Shown here one piece after another: positions 1 through 11,076 of a stretch of 64,000 nt of DNA. The notes below the pieces were generated by a model. It was not told the DNA's origin and searched no databases. It saw only the letters and a program-made list of their open reading frames with translations. The position numbers and the translations under genes were made by a program. This DNA is from an uncultured Dehalococcoidia bacterium. GTDB lineage: Bacteria; Chloroflexota; Dehalococcoidia; Lucifugimonadales; JADFKI01. Position 1 is the stretch's first letter, and the number at the start of each line of letters is the position of its first letter. Location of the stretch: assembly GCA_958295865.1 (NCBI GenBank), contig CATQHF010000001.1:496001-560000 (forward strand). Reading direction: 5' to 3'.

Positions 1-1662
<1,662 letters not shown>

Positions 1663-1759
1663 GTCAGCCATAGAGCCGCGGACACGGCATGGAATCCAGC
1701 TATCGGACGCCCTAATCTGAGCTTGGGCATACCCTTGTCCTGAGCGTAGCCGAAGGGAT

Positions 1760-1787
1760 GGGGGGCGAAATTGCTTTTATGCCCCCC
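1760..1787. terminator. G/C-rich hairpin after hsdR
   Basis: GGGGGGC and GCCCCCC form a perfect 7-bp stem around a 14-nt loop. There is no T-run, so it may be a weak or bidirectional terminator, or simply a palindromic repeat. The rest of the 1663-1915 gap holds a promoter (annotated separately) and a short dispersed-type motif, CCTGAGCGTAGCCGAAGG. Confidence 0.4.
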
Positions 1788-1821
1788 CTGAACGGAAACA
1801 CCATCCCCACATTATCTGCAT

Positions 1822-1850
1822 TTGACATAAAGGTTATCTAGTGGTTTAAT
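1822..1850 (+). promoter_or_regulatory. Sigma-70-type promoter of the ABC importer
   Basis: TTGACA is followed after 17 nt by TTTAAT, about 70 nt upstream of the solute-binding protein start. Box quality and spacing fit a housekeeping promoter. No operator was recognised. Confidence 0.6.
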
Positions 1851-1921
1851 CAAGCCACCTCAATATACGGCAATCAGCCTTTCGTCAGATACATCCCCTT
1901 ATCAGCGCTTGAGAGGTGAGC

Positions 1922-4135
1922 ATGATTCGCAGATTGTTTAATGTCAGAGCGTCGTTGTCCATTATTATTATCGCCGCGTTCGTCATGGCGGCTATCGCGT
2001 GCAGCAGCGCGCCCGCCGCGCCCGCTCCGGCCGAGCCGGCGATCGACCCCGCGGAGTTGAGCAAGCTCGTGCAGGACGCCGTAAAGCAATCGGTTCCTGA
2101 GCAGCCGGCTGGCCCCGCGCCGGTGTCCGCGCAAGAAATCCAGAGCATGGTGGAAGCCGCGGTATCCGCCGCAGCCCCCGAAGGCGCGAGCGCCGAAGAA
2201 ATCAGCGCGATGGTGCAGCAGGCAGTAGCGGCAGCGGCGCAGCCGGCAGCCCAACCCGGCGCATCGAAAGAGGATATTGAGGACATAGTCGCCAGAGCTG
2301 TAGCCGAATCGGCTCAGAGTCAGTCGGGAGTTTCGGCTTCTGAAGTGCAGAAGATTGTCTCAGACGCTATCAAAGGGATACCGGCAGCAGCCCCAGCGCC
2401 TGCCGCGCCTGCCGCACCTTCACCTGGCGCGGAGATGGTGCATGACGTCTGGGGTAAGTCAGTCGAAAAGCCCCGATATGGTGGGTCTATTCCGATTGCG
2501 ACGAACGTTGCTCCGGAGATATTTGACCCTTGGTTCGGCGACTGGATCAGCGTTTATGGCGAATACATCTGGGACGACCTCTGTGCTATGGACTGGTCGA
2601 TACCCCGTGAAGAGCGTGATTTCACCGCTGGGTATAAAGACATGGGCTTTTACACAGGTCATTTGGCTACAAGTTGGGACATCTCCCCAGACCTCCTCAA
2701 ATATACATTCAACCTACGCGACGATGTTAATTGGCACGACAAAGCGCCGCTCGATGGGCGCCTGTTCACAGCGCATGACGTCGAATACAGCTGGAACCGC
2801 GTTTTGGGTCTTGGTCAGTTTGCCGAAACAGGACCCAGCCCGCATGACTGGCTGCTGAACACGCTGTCCGTCTCGTCGATAACGCCCACAGACGATCAAA
2901 CGGTCGTCGTCAATGCGGAAATCGGTAGCCTTGAGAACATCGGGCGACTCTGCGGTATTGGTGGACCTTGGACTAATACCTTTGTGCCACCGGAAGTTAT
3001 TGAACAGCACGGCGACATGAAGAATTGGGAGAATGTCGTTGGGACAGGTCCTTATGAGATTACGGACTTCGTGCCACTGTCGCTGATTAAGTTGACTAAG
3101 AATCCCAATTACTTCCAAAAAGACCCTGTTTTCCCCGACTTGGATAATCAGCTGCCTTACGCTGACGAAATCAAAATCCATGTAATACCCGACGCGGCCG
3201 CGAGAGTCGCTGCATTGCGTACAGGCAAAACTGTTATGCAAGGTGGACAGCATCTAAACCTCGACCAGGTGAATAGCCTCAGAAAAACCAATCCTGAACT
3301 GACAGTAGTCAAAATAACCGGCACCTCCAAGTCTGATCCCGCCTTCTATATTGGCGATGCGCCGTTTAACGACAGGAATGTGCGTTGGGCAATGCAGAAG
3401 GCAATCAACGTCCCTGAAATAATCGAGTCCTATTATAACGGCGATGCGGACTCCACCCCTTGGGGATTTGCTCCGTCGCCAGCGATCGGCTACTACACTC
3501 CCTACGAGCAATGGCCGGATGATGTCAAGCAACTCTTCGTATATGACCCTGCGGAGGCAGAGAGGCTTCTTGACGCAGCCGGGTATCCTCGTGGCGGTGA
3601 CGGAATAAGATTTGAGTCGAACTGGGACGTATTCCCTCCCTGGGGACATGACATTGACCTTTCTTTGATAGTCGCAAGCTATTGGGAGAAGGTCGGCGTC
3701 AAGGTTACTATCACGCAGGTCGCGGAAGACTCCGAGATGTCGGAGAGAAGGACTAACGCAGAGTACGGCGGAATGACCAGTTGCGGCTGCCGTCACAAGA
3801 ACTTCAACCCAATGGTTTCTAATGTTGGTCGGTTTGGCGTGCCGCAGACATGGCTGAACACAGGAATCAATGATCCGGTTTATCAAGCCATAATCGATGA
3901 GGCACAGTCGACAAGTGATCAGTCAGAGCTGCTCAGGCTGGCAACTCAGATGGACGATTATTTTGTTAAGGAAATGTGGACGGTCTGGCTTCCTGTAACC
4001 CCTCAATACATGTTGGTTCAGCCGTGGCTGAAAGGTTACAGGGGCGAAGATGGCGGCGGCGATGAGGGCTGGATGACCCATCTGAAGTACACTTGGATCG
4101 ACCTGAAACTGCAAAATGATTTGGGGCATGACTAA
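1922..4135 (+). CDS. ABC transporter solute-binding lipoprotein (SBP_bac_5)
   Basis: This is an extracytoplasmic binding protein of the peptide/nickel/opine family. ATG 1922 is preferred over the in-frame GTG 1916 because GAGAGG lies 5 nt upstream of it. A signal peptide ends in a lipobox (AIAC), predicting a lipid-anchored lipoprotein. Before the folded domain, residues about 40-170 contain five related helical units of the type (S/D)xxEIxxxVxxAVxxxx, separated by Ala/Pro linkers; they look like a stalk or coiled coil. The SBP_5 domain begins near VEKPRYGGSIPIATN and runs to the end. Its partner permeases follow; no ATPase genes are present, so the ATPases must be encoded elsewhere. The substrate is unknown. 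Confidence 0.88.
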   Translation: MIRRLFNVRASLSIIIIAAFVMAAIACSSAPAAPAPAEPAIDPAELSKLVQDAVKQSVPEQPAGPAPVSAQEIQSMVEAAVSAAAPEGASAEEISAMVQQAVAAAAQPAAQPGASKEDIEDIVARAVAESAQSQSGVSASEVQKIVSDAIKGIPAAAPAPAAPAAPSPGAEMVHDVWGKSVEKPRYGGSIPIATNVAPEIFDPWFGDWISVYGEYIWDDLCAMDWSIPREERDFTAGYKDMGFYTGHLATSWDISPDLLKYTFNLRDDVNWHDKAPLDGRLFTAHDVEYSWNRVLGLGQFAETGPSPHDWLLNTLSVSSITPTDDQTVVVNAEIGSLENIGRLCGIGGPWTNTFVPPEVIEQHGDMKNWENVVGTGPYEITDFVPLSLIKLTKNPNYFQKDPVFPDLDNQLPYADEIKIHVIPDAAARVAALRTGKTVMQGGQHLNLDQVNSLRKTNPELTVVKITGTSKSDPAFYIGDAPFNDRNVRWAMQKAINVPEIIESYYNGDADSTPWGFAPSPAIGYYTPYEQWPDDVKQLFVYDPAEAERLLDAAGYPRGGDGIRFESNWDVFPPWGHDIDLSLIVASYWEKVGVKVTITQVAEDSEMSERRTNAEYGGMTSCGCRHKNFNPMVSNVGRFGVPQTWLNTGINDPVYQAIIDEAQSTSDQSELLRLATQMDDYFVKEMWTVWLPVTPQYMLVQPWLKGYRGEDGGGDEGWMTHLKYTWIDLKLQNDLGHD

Positions 4136-4159
4136 CCTTACCAAGTGTTGAATGAATAG

Positions 4160-4212
4160 GGCGCCTGGCAGGACCATTGAGGTGCGGTCCAGTTGCGCCA
4201 GGCGCCTTTTTC
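4160..4212 (+). terminator. Rho-independent terminator after the SBP gene
   Basis: GGCGCCTGGC pairs with GCCAGGCGCC and is followed by TTTTT; an inner GGACC/GGTCC stem adds stability. It lies between the binding protein and its permeases, so it probably makes SBP transcript levels exceed permease levels. Confidence 0.85.
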
Positions 4213-4286
4213 TCTTGGGGCGACCGTCTCTCAAGTGAAGGATGGTACCTGAGAGTGAGCGATTGCATCACTATTATGCGGAATGG

Positions 4287-4316
4287 TTGACAGTCGAAGT
4301 TGGCGGCTCGTACAAA
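4287..4316 (+). promoter_or_regulatory. Candidate promoter for the permease genes
   Basis: TTGACA, 18 nt, then TACAAA. It lies downstream of the SBP terminator and about 65 nt before the permease start. The -10 box is imperfect. Confidence 0.4.
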
Positions 4317-4379
4317 GCCGTATCCAGGTGTGCTAGACAGCGGTAGGCGGTGTTGATCGCGCCATTGGCGGAGGCTCAT

Positions 4380-5336
4380 TTGGGTAACTATCTGATCAGA
4401 AGATTTCTGTTGATCATACCCACGATTTTGATGGTGTACACCATAGTCTTTGCTATGACTCGCCTGCTGCCAGGCGACATCATAGACTCGATGATACAGC
4501 GTGCTCAGAGATCCGGAGGGGAAATCGACCGAGAAGCCATGGAACGCTTCCTCGGATTGGACGCCCCCGTACACATTCAATACCTACGCTCGATTAATGA
4601 CTTGCTCCTGCACGGCAGCTTAGGCGAGTCCCTGCAAACCGGAGTACCTGTCACGAAGATGATCTTGGAGAGACTCGGAGTGACTCTTGAACTTGGCATC
4701 ATCGCCTTGGTAATCGCAGTGGCGATCAGCCTGCCAATAGGTATATTCTCGGCAATCAGACAGGACACCATCGGTGACTATGTAGGTCGTAGCATGTCTA
4801 TTGTCCTTATAGCTGCGCCGAGCTTTTGGGTGGCGACGCTGATTCTGATTTATCCCTCTATCTGGTGGGGTTGGTCGCCTCCCGTAGAACTGGTCTCATT
4901 CGTTGAAGACCCACTGGCTAATCTAAAGGTGTATATCATCCCGGCGTTCATTCTAGGCATGGCTATGGCTGGTACGATTATGCGGATGACTCGCACTATG
5001 ATGCTTGAGGTGTTACGGCAGGACTTTATCAGGACTGCCTATTCAAAGGGCTTGAGAGAAAATGTTGTCATCATGAGGCATGCCCTCAAGAACGCGCTGA
5101 TTCCGGTGGTGACAATAGCCGGAGCGGAGTTGCCCGTGCTCATCGGCGGTGCAGTCATCATAGAGCAAATTTTTTCCTTGCCCGGCACAGGGCGTCTCAT
5201 GGTCGATGCGTTGGGGCGAAGGGACTACGCTCTAATCTCCGGCATCAACTTAGTCTTTGCGGGAGCGGTAATCGGAGCAAATCTCTTGATTGATATTTCG
5301 TATGCCTATTTGGACCCCAGAATCCGCTACGGATAG
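4380..5336 (+). CDS. ABC transporter permease, DppB/OppB type
   Basis: This is an inner-membrane permease of a peptide/nickel-type ABC importer. The ORF track starts at GTG 4350, but TTG 4380 fits better: GCGGAGG ends 5 nt before it and the protein then opens with the family-typical GNYLIRRFLLIIPTILMVY. It contains the TM-rich BPD_transp_1 domain and the EAA-type loop with RTAYSKGLRENVVIMRHAL, which contacts the ATPase. The length of about 318 residues is normal. The C-terminus reads DISYAYLDPRIRYG, as in DppB. It is followed closely by the second permease, with which it forms a heteromeric channel. Confidence 0.88.
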   Translation: MGNYLIRRFLLIIPTILMVYTIVFAMTRLLPGDIIDSMIQRAQRSGGEIDREAMERFLGLDAPVHIQYLRSINDLLLHGSLGESLQTGVPVTKMILERLGVTLELGIIALVIAVAISLPIGIFSAIRQDTIGDYVGRSMSIVLIAAPSFWVATLILIYPSIWWGWSPPVELVSFVEDPLANLKVYIIPAFILGMAMAGTIMRMTRTMMLEVLRQDFIRTAYSKGLRENVVIMRHALKNALIPVVTIAGAELPVLIGGAVIIEQIFSLPGTGRLMVDALGRRDYALISGINLVFAGAVIGANLLIDISYAYLDPRIRYG

Positions 5337-5349
5337 TGGAATCGAGGAA

Positions 5350-6252
5350 ATGAAACAGCAGATAGACACCTCCGAAATAGAAAGCGAAGTCAGAGCGCCC
5401 AACCGGTTCCGCGTCTTCTTAGGTAGGCTGGCACGCGAGAAGCCTTTGGGAATAGTGGGCGGCGTGATAGTAGCGCTGCTACTGTTCTGCGGCGCTTTCG
5501 CCGACATTCTGTCCCCCTATGCCATGAACGAAATCAATATAGTCGATAGATTTGACCCACCATCATGGAAACACCTGCTAGGCGCGGACCAGGCAGGAAG
5601 AGACATCCTCACCAGACTTATCTACGGGGCACGTGTCTCCATGATAGTTGGACTTGGGGCAACGAGTGTCACGGTGGTGTGCGCCGGAATGATTGGCGTC
5701 CCTTCTGGGTACTTCGGCGGAAAGCTCGACATCACGATGCAGCGATTTGTCGACGCTTGGCTGTCCTTCCCATCGTTGCTTATCCTGTTGACAATAATGT
5801 CGATAGTTGGCCGCGGCATGTTACAGATAGTCTTGGTTATAGGCATACTCAGCGGTATTGGTTGGTCACGGGTAGTAAGAAGCGCGGTTATCGGAGTCAA
5901 GGTAAATGACTACTTCATAGCTGCTGAAGCAATCGGCAGTCCCACAATTATGACACTCAGGCGACACGTGCTCCCCAATATCATGGCTCCGATTATCGTG
6001 ATATACAGTGTGAGCGTAGGATGGGCGATCTTGGCTGAGGCCGGTCTCAGTTTCCTTGGGTTCGGCCTCCCTCCCGACGTTCCCAGTTGGGGAGGCATGC
6101 TTAGTGGTGAAGGACGCCGGCACATGGAGGTGAAGCCAGCGCTGGCACTCTTGCCGGGACTTGCCCTCGTAATTGTCATATACGGAGTGAACATGTTTGG
6201 GGATGCACTGAGAGACTTGCTAGACCCGCGTCTCAGAGGAGCGAGCGAGTGA
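5350..6252 (+). CDS. ABC transporter permease, DppC/OppC type
   Basis: This is the second permease of the importer. ATG 5350, just after GAGG, is chosen; the TTG 5290 given by the ORF track would overlap the upstream gene by 47 nt. The N-terminal cytoplasmic segment is followed by the OppC_N helix (REKPLGIVGGVIVALLL), the GADQAGRDILTRLIYGARVS motif typical of the family, and the BPD_transp_1 domain. The C-terminus (FGDALRDLLDPRLRG) is also typical. The start is 13 nt after the upstream stop, so translation is probably coupled. The 278-nt gap that follows holds no recognised gene. Confidence 0.88.
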   Translation: MKQQIDTSEIESEVRAPNRFRVFLGRLAREKPLGIVGGVIVALLLFCGAFADILSPYAMNEINIVDRFDPPSWKHLLGADQAGRDILTRLIYGARVSMIVGLGATSVTVVCAGMIGVPSGYFGGKLDITMQRFVDAWLSFPSLLILLTIMSIVGRGMLQIVLVIGILSGIGWSRVVRSAVIGVKVNDYFIAAEAIGSPTIMTLRRHVLPNIMAPIIVIYSVSVGWAILAEAGLSFLGFGLPPDVPSWGGMLSGEGRRHMEVKPALALLPGLALVIVIYGVNMFGDALRDLLDPRLRGASE

Positions 6253-6530
6253 TGAGGTTATCCTCAACGAATCGTTCGCCATAGGCTTAGCCTCGACAAT
6301 TTGAGATCCGTAATCAGCACAGCCCAGATGTTGATTGTGGGCGCGATTATGCCTTTTACCTCTTGCTAGGGACTTGACCAATTTCCAAGAAAAGCGCACA
6401 ATTACAGCATACTAGGTACAGGTGCGCCCGATTGCCTGATACGCTGCGCTTTCAGGCCGTTTGGCGCACAAATTCAACCGGCATAAAGTCAAGAAAACTC
6501 TACATGAAAAGGTAGGAGAGGAGCGAACCA

Positions 6531-7670
6531 ATGGCTTCCAACGGCAGCAACGGGCATAGCAAATCTTTGGTATTTGTACAGCTCACGGGCGGCAACGACG
6601 CGCTTAACACCATCGTCCCCCTGAACGATGAGCACTACTACGGATACCGCCCCGCGGTGCAGTTTCAGCCCGAAGAGCTGCTGAAGCTGGACGACAGCCT
6701 GGGGCTGAACCCCAACATGACCGCCATCAAGAAGCTGTGGGACGAGGGCAAGGTCGCCATCATCAACGGCATCGGCTATCCGAACCCGAACCGCTCGCAC
6801 TTCCGCTCGATGGACATCTGGCACACCGCGGAGCCGACTAAGGTCGCCACCGAGGGCTGGCTCGGTCAGCTCACGCGCGATCTCGATCCCAACGGCGAGA
6901 ATGTGCTCACATCCGTCAACTTCGGGCGCGGCTTGCCTCGCGCGCTCTCCGCGCAGGGCGTGCCAGTCGCGTCGGTCGGCGACCTCGCCACCTATGGCTT
7001 GTACCCGGACATCCGCGACGAGTCCATCCGCAACCAGACGCTCGACATGTTCTCGCAGATGTACGGCGGCGCGGGCAAGGACGCCGTGAAAGAGTTCATC
7101 CAGCAGACCGGCAGGGGCGTCCTTCAAGGCGCGGACACGCTGGGTACCGCACCGCGCAACTATTCGTCCAGCATCGAGTACGCCGACACCTCCATCGCCA
7201 AGAGCCTGCGAGACGCCGCGCAGGTGATGTTCGCCGACATCGGCACGCGCATCTACTACACCGGGCAGGGCAGCTACGACACCCACGCCGGCGAAGTTCC
7301 CATGCACGCCAAGCTCGTCTCCGAAATGTCCAACGCCGTCGGCGACTTCTGGGACGATGTGGAAGAGCACGGCTACGACAACGACGCAGCCGTGGTCATC
7401 TTCTCCGAGTTCGGCAGGCGCATCAAGGATAACGGCTCCGGCACCGACCACGGCTCCGGCGGCGTGGCGTTCGTCATCGGCGGCGGCGTCAAGGGCGGGC
7501 TGTACGGCGACTTCCCCTCGCTCGCGCCCGAAGACCAGCTCGAAGGCGACATGCACTTCAACAACGACTTCCGCAGCGCCTACACCACGCTACTGGAAGA
7601 CTGGATGGGCGTGGACGCCAAGCCCATTGTCAACGGCACATTCGAGAAGCTCGACTTCATCAAGGGCTAA
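6531..7670 (+). CDS. DUF1501 family protein
   Basis: DUF1501 proteins belong to the alkaline phosphatase/sulfatase-like superfamily and usually occur beside a DUF1800 gene, as here. Visible family signatures are VQLTGGNDALNTIVP near the N-terminus, SYDTHAG near residue 245 and IFSEFGRRIKDNGSGTDHG near 290-310. The usual Tat signal peptide is missing, so it is either cytoplasmic or exported with a partner. The start has AGGAGAGGAG upstream. A possible weak promoter, TTGACC-N17-CACAAT, lies at 6374-6402. The gene begins a five-gene same-strand cluster. The catalytic role is unknown. Confidence 0.85.
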   Translation: MASNGSNGHSKSLVFVQLTGGNDALNTIVPLNDEHYYGYRPAVQFQPEELLKLDDSLGLNPNMTAIKKLWDEGKVAIINGIGYPNPNRSHFRSMDIWHTAEPTKVATEGWLGQLTRDLDPNGENVLTSVNFGRGLPRALSAQGVPVASVGDLATYGLYPDIRDESIRNQTLDMFSQMYGGAGKDAVKEFIQQTGRGVLQGADTLGTAPRNYSSSIEYADTSIAKSLRDAAQVMFADIGTRIYYTGQGSYDTHAGEVPMHAKLVSEMSNAVGDFWDDVEEHGYDNDAAVVIFSEFGRRIKDNGSGTDHGSGGVAFVIGGGVKGGLYGDFPSLAPEDQLEGDMHFNNDFRSAYTTLLEDWMGVDAKPIVNGTFEKLDFIKG

Positions 7671-7675
7671 CGTAG

Positions 7676-8053
7676 ATGGGCAGGATGGAGGGGATGGGAA
7701 CATTCCGATACCCCGTGGAACTAGGCAACCCCTCGGCGACGGAGTTCGAGCCTGTGAACCCGCTAGTGGACACAGGCTCGACATACAGCTTTATGCCCGC
7801 GTCGCTGCTTGAGCGGCTGGGAGTTGAGCCGCTGAGGGAGATGACTTTCATAATGGCGGACGAACGCCGAATCGAGCGCGCGCTCGGCCAGACTTGGATA
7901 CGGACGGCAGGGCGTCAAGCCGTAACCGTCGTGGTCTTTGGCGACGAAGACGCGACGCCCCTGCTGGGAGCGCATGCGCTCGAAGGGATGGGGCTTGGGG
8001 TTGACCCCGTCAACAGACGTCTCATCGAGATGGAAGAGGCGTATCTGCTGTGA
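7676..8053 (+). CDS. Small retropepsin-like aspartyl protease family protein
   Basis: This 125-residue protein carries the clan AA aspartic protease signature PLVDTGSTYSFMP, and a flap-like segment is followed by PLLGAHALEGMGLGVDP near the C-terminus (the usual LG...L). As in retropepsins, one active-site motif per chain implies a homodimer. It lies 6 nt after the DUF1501 gene and probably shares its transcript. Such genes are common next to toxin-like or HEPN genes in Chloroflexota and cyanobacteria; the substrate is unknown. Confidence 0.65.
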   Translation: MGRMEGMGTFRYPVELGNPSATEFEPVNPLVDTGSTYSFMPASLLERLGVEPLREMTFIMADERRIERALGQTWIRTAGRQAVTVVVFGDEDATPLLGAHALEGMGLGVDPVNRRLIEMEEAYLL

Positions 8054-8066
8054 ACGCGAGCAACGG

Positions 8067-8432
8067 ATGACGATGCCAAACGAACACATAACGGTCAGCC
8101 GGCGCTTTCTCGCGCATGCCGACGAGCAGCTGCAAGCCGGCGACCTGCCGCAAGCGTCCGAAAAAGGCTGGGGCGCGGCAGCCCACTACCTAAAAGCCGT
8201 CGCCATGCGGCGCGGATGGACGAACAACTCACACAGAGATTTCTTCGTCATCAAGGATCGTCTGGCAGAGGAAACGGACGATCCACATGAGATAAAGGTC
8301 TTGTTTGGAGTCCTTCGCGGCTTGCATCAAAACTTCTATGAGCCTCTATACACGGGGGAAGATGTCAGGATTGGCATAGAATCCGCCAAAAAGTTTATCG
8401 ACAAGCTGGACGAAGCGGGCGTACTGCAATAA
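8067..8432 (+). CDS. HEPN/PaREP1-like small protein
   Basis: This all-helical protein of about 121 residues resembles PaREP1/HEPN proteins: a short helix with RRFLAHADEQLQAGDLPQASEKGWGAA, then an amphipathic helix and a C-terminal FIDKLDE helix. ATG 8067 is chosen over the ORF track start 7938 because the earlier part overlaps the upstream gene out of frame. The RxxxxH RNase motif of toxic HEPN proteins is not evident, so a non-catalytic or antitoxin-like role is possible. It lies between the protease-like and DUF1800 genes on the same strand. Confidence 0.5.
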   Translation: MTMPNEHITVSRRFLAHADEQLQAGDLPQASEKGWGAAAHYLKAVAMRRGWTNNSHRDFFVIKDRLAEETDDPHEIKVLFGVLRGLHQNFYEPLYTGEDVRIGIESAKKFIDKLDEAGVLQ

Positions 8433-8497
8433 CCCCGCCGTCAATACCCGAAGCCACGCAATCGAATCAGGACGAAAACCGCAACCGGAGGGCGAAT

Positions 8498-9937
8498 ATG
8501 ACCACACTCACGAAATCCGACACCGCACTCATCAAGCACCTGCTGCGGCGCGCGTCCTTCGGCGCAACGCCCGCCGAGCTTGACCACTACGAGGCGCTGG
8601 GCTACGAAGCCGCCGTCGAGGAGCTTATCCACCCCGGCGACCCGCAGAACATGCCCGACGACATCATCAAGCGATACCACACCGACATGCACGAACTGCG
8701 CTACGGCAACTCCGCATCCGCCTACTGGCTCTACCGCATGGTAACTACCAAAGCGCCTATGGAGGAGAAGGTCGCCCTCTTCTGGCACGGCGTATTCGCC
8801 ACCGGCTACGCCAAGACCAATCAGGCGCGCTCACTGCTGAACCAGATCGACATGTTCCGAAGGCTCGGACTCGGCAAGCTGGACGACCTGCTCATCGACC
8901 TCGCCAAAGATCCCTCCATGATTATCTGGCTGGATAACCAAGAGAACCACGACGGCGCAATCAACGAGAACTGGGGACGCGAGCTGCTCGAGTTGTTCAG
9001 CATGGGCATCGGCAACTACACCGAGGACGACATCAAGGAAGCATCGCGCGCCTTCACAGGCTGGACGCTCGGCAACGCCGAGTATATGGCAGTGCGCGCA
9101 TCCAAGGACTCCATTTGGCCCTACGGACGCATCGCTTGGCACTTCAACTTCCGCGACGGCGACCATGACCACGACGAAAAGCGCTTCCTCGGCGAGACGG
9201 GCGACTTCAACGGCGACGACATCGTGCGTATCATCTGCAAGCAGCCCGCGACCGCCCGCTTCATCGCCCGCCACCTCTACGACTTCTTCGTCGCCGACGA
9301 GGAACCCGTCCCGCAGTGGCCGTACACAGCGCCGCGCGACCCGGAGGCGATAGATGCGCTGTCTCAGGCATACTTCGACGGAGGCCACGAGATACGCCAC
9401 ATGCTGCGCGTACTCTTCAACTCCGACTTCTTCAAGGAGGCGCAGTACGCGCGCGTCAAGTGCCCGGCCGAACTCGTCGCGGGCACGATGCGGCTCAGCG
9501 GCAGCGTTACGCGCCCCGATATGGACATCATCCCCACCTCCGACCTCACTGGCTTCATGGGTCAGACGCTGCTCAACCCGCCCTCCGTCGAGGGCTGGCA
9601 CGAGGGTACGGAGTGGATTAACAGCGGCGCGCTGGTGGAGCGCGTCAACTTCGCCGCCAAGGAGATAAGCGACACCGCCAAGCCCGGCGTCCGCTTCATC
9701 ATCGACCGACTCGCGGCGCAAAACGGCGGCGAATACACCCCGGCCGCGCTGGTGGACGCCTGCCTCGACATCATGGGCACAGCCGAGATGGACATCGAGC
9801 TGCGCGCCGCCCTCATCGCCCATGTCGGCATCAAGGGCGACATATCCCTCGCCCCGGCACGGCGCGATGCCTCCGAAAGTCGCATCGGCGAACTGCTAGG
9901 CTTGATCGCCTCCACCACCGAATACCAGCTCGTATAA
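8498..9937 (+). CDS. DUF1800 family protein
   Basis: The start HLLRRASFGATPAELDHYEALGY is the classic DUF1800 opening. Other family motifs include FWHGVFATGYAKTNQ, ENWGRELLELFSMGIGNYTEDDIKEASRAFTGW and LLNPPSVEGWHEGTEWI. DUF1800 proteins are large helical proteins of unknown function that pair with DUF1501 proteins; the two probably act together. At 479 residues the length is usual. The start has GGAGGGCGAAT upstream. It is followed after 20 nt by the NHL protein. Confidence 0.88.
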   Translation: MTTLTKSDTALIKHLLRRASFGATPAELDHYEALGYEAAVEELIHPGDPQNMPDDIIKRYHTDMHELRYGNSASAYWLYRMVTTKAPMEEKVALFWHGVFATGYAKTNQARSLLNQIDMFRRLGLGKLDDLLIDLAKDPSMIIWLDNQENHDGAINENWGRELLELFSMGIGNYTEDDIKEASRAFTGWTLGNAEYMAVRASKDSIWPYGRIAWHFNFRDGDHDHDEKRFLGETGDFNGDDIVRIICKQPATARFIARHLYDFFVADEEPVPQWPYTAPRDPEAIDALSQAYFDGGHEIRHMLRVLFNSDFFKEAQYARVKCPAELVAGTMRLSGSVTRPDMDIIPTSDLTGFMGQTLLNPPSVEGWHEGTEWINSGALVERVNFAAKEISDTAKPGVRFIIDRLAAQNGGEYTPAALVDACLDIMGTAEMDIELRAALIAHVGIKGDISLAPARRDASESRIGELLGLIASTTEYQLV

Positions 9938-9957
9938 GAGACTCACAAGGTACTGAT

Positions 9958-10980
9958 ATGACCACTTCCGCCGCAAAGACGCTGAACATCCAATATCTGA
10001 AGACCATCGGCATCGTGAACAACGCTCCGGTGGGGCGCGGCTTCGCCAATCCGGTTGACCTCGCGGTTCACCCCGACGGGCGCGTATTCGTCCTCAACCG
10101 CGGCGCGCCCGTGTTCACGCGCATCGGCGTGATCAATATGGACGAGGACTATCTCTACGAGTTCTCATCGCACGGCGACAATGAGGGACAGCTGCGCCTC
10201 GCGGCGGGCATCGCGCTCAGCAACGACGGCGGCAGCGCCTTCATCACCGACGAGCACAACCATCGCATCAGCGTCTTCGACTCCGACAGCGGCGACTTCA
10301 TCAGGACATGGGGCGCGCTCGGCAGCGAGCCGGGCGACTTCAACGCCCCGTCCGGCATCGCCGTCGACCGCGACGACAATCTGTATATCACCGACCAGAA
10401 CAACCACCGCGTCCAGAAGGTCACGCCCGACGGCGCGCACATCCTCAGCTGGGGCAGCGCGGGCAGCGGCGACGGTGAGCTGAACATGCCCTGGGGCATC
10501 TGCGTCGCGCCTGACGGCAGCGTGTTCGTCGCCGACTGGCGCAACGACCGCATCCAGCAGTTCAGCGCGGACGGCGAGTTCATCGCCAAGTTCGGCGAGT
10601 CCGGCGATGGCGACGGGCAGTTTAGCCGTCCGGCGGGCGTCGCCGTCGACGCGGACGGCAACATCTACATCGCGGACTGGGGCAACGAGCGCGTGCAGGC
10701 GCTCGCCGCCGATGGCAGCCACCTCTCGACCATGCGCGGCGAAGCCACCCTGTCCAGGTGGGCATACGACTTCCTCGCCGCCAACCCCGACGAGGTGGAG
10801 ACGCGCAAAATCTCAGACCTCACGCCAGCGCTCCCGCCGCACTTCAACACACCGCACCTCATATCATCGCAGATAGAGCCATACTTCTGGGGCCCCGCCT
10901 CCGTCAACATCGACGCCGAGGGCCGCCTATTAGTAACCGAATCCTCCCGCCACCGCATCCAAGTCTATCAGCTCGGATAG
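9958..10980 (+). CDS. NHL-repeat six-bladed beta-propeller protein
   Basis: The 340-residue protein is built of NHL repeats of about 47 residues, each with the pattern G.f..P.giavd.dg.vyVaD..N.RiQ.f. Clear units include GDFNAPSGIAVDRDDNLYI, GELNMPWGICVAPDGSVFV and GQFSRPAGVAVDADGNIYI. The N-terminus shows no signal peptide. Such propellers serve as binding or scaffold proteins. It ends the DUF1501-DUF1800 cluster and is followed by a strong terminator. Confidence 0.8.
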   Translation: MTTSAAKTLNIQYLKTIGIVNNAPVGRGFANPVDLAVHPDGRVFVLNRGAPVFTRIGVINMDEDYLYEFSSHGDNEGQLRLAAGIALSNDGGSAFITDEHNHRISVFDSDSGDFIRTWGALGSEPGDFNAPSGIAVDRDDNLYITDQNNHRVQKVTPDGAHILSWGSAGSGDGELNMPWGICVAPDGSVFVADWRNDRIQQFSADGEFIAKFGESGDGDGQFSRPAGVAVDADGNIYIADWGNERVQALAADGSHLSTMRGEATLSRWAYDFLAANPDEVETRKISDLTPALPPHFNTPHLISSQIEPYFWGPASVNIDAEGRLLVTESSRHRIQVYQLG

Positions 10981-11019
10981 CCCGGGCGATGTTCACGGCT
11001 TGAGCAGCCACAAAGCGAC

Positions 11020-11049
11020 GAGGCGGGATTTCGGTCCCGCCTCTCCTTT
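11020..11049 (+). terminator. Terminator of the DUF1501-DUF1800-NHL cluster
   Basis: GAGGCGGGA and TCCCGCCTC form a 9-bp stem with a 6-nt loop, followed by TCCTTTT. Confidence 0.8.
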
Positions 11050-11076
11050 TATATGCCGCATGCTCTGCGGCTGACT

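Noticed and set aside
6489-7556. Long minus-strand ORF opposite the DUF1501 gene
   Set aside because: It is a GC-rich shadow frame; the plus strand has clear family motifs.
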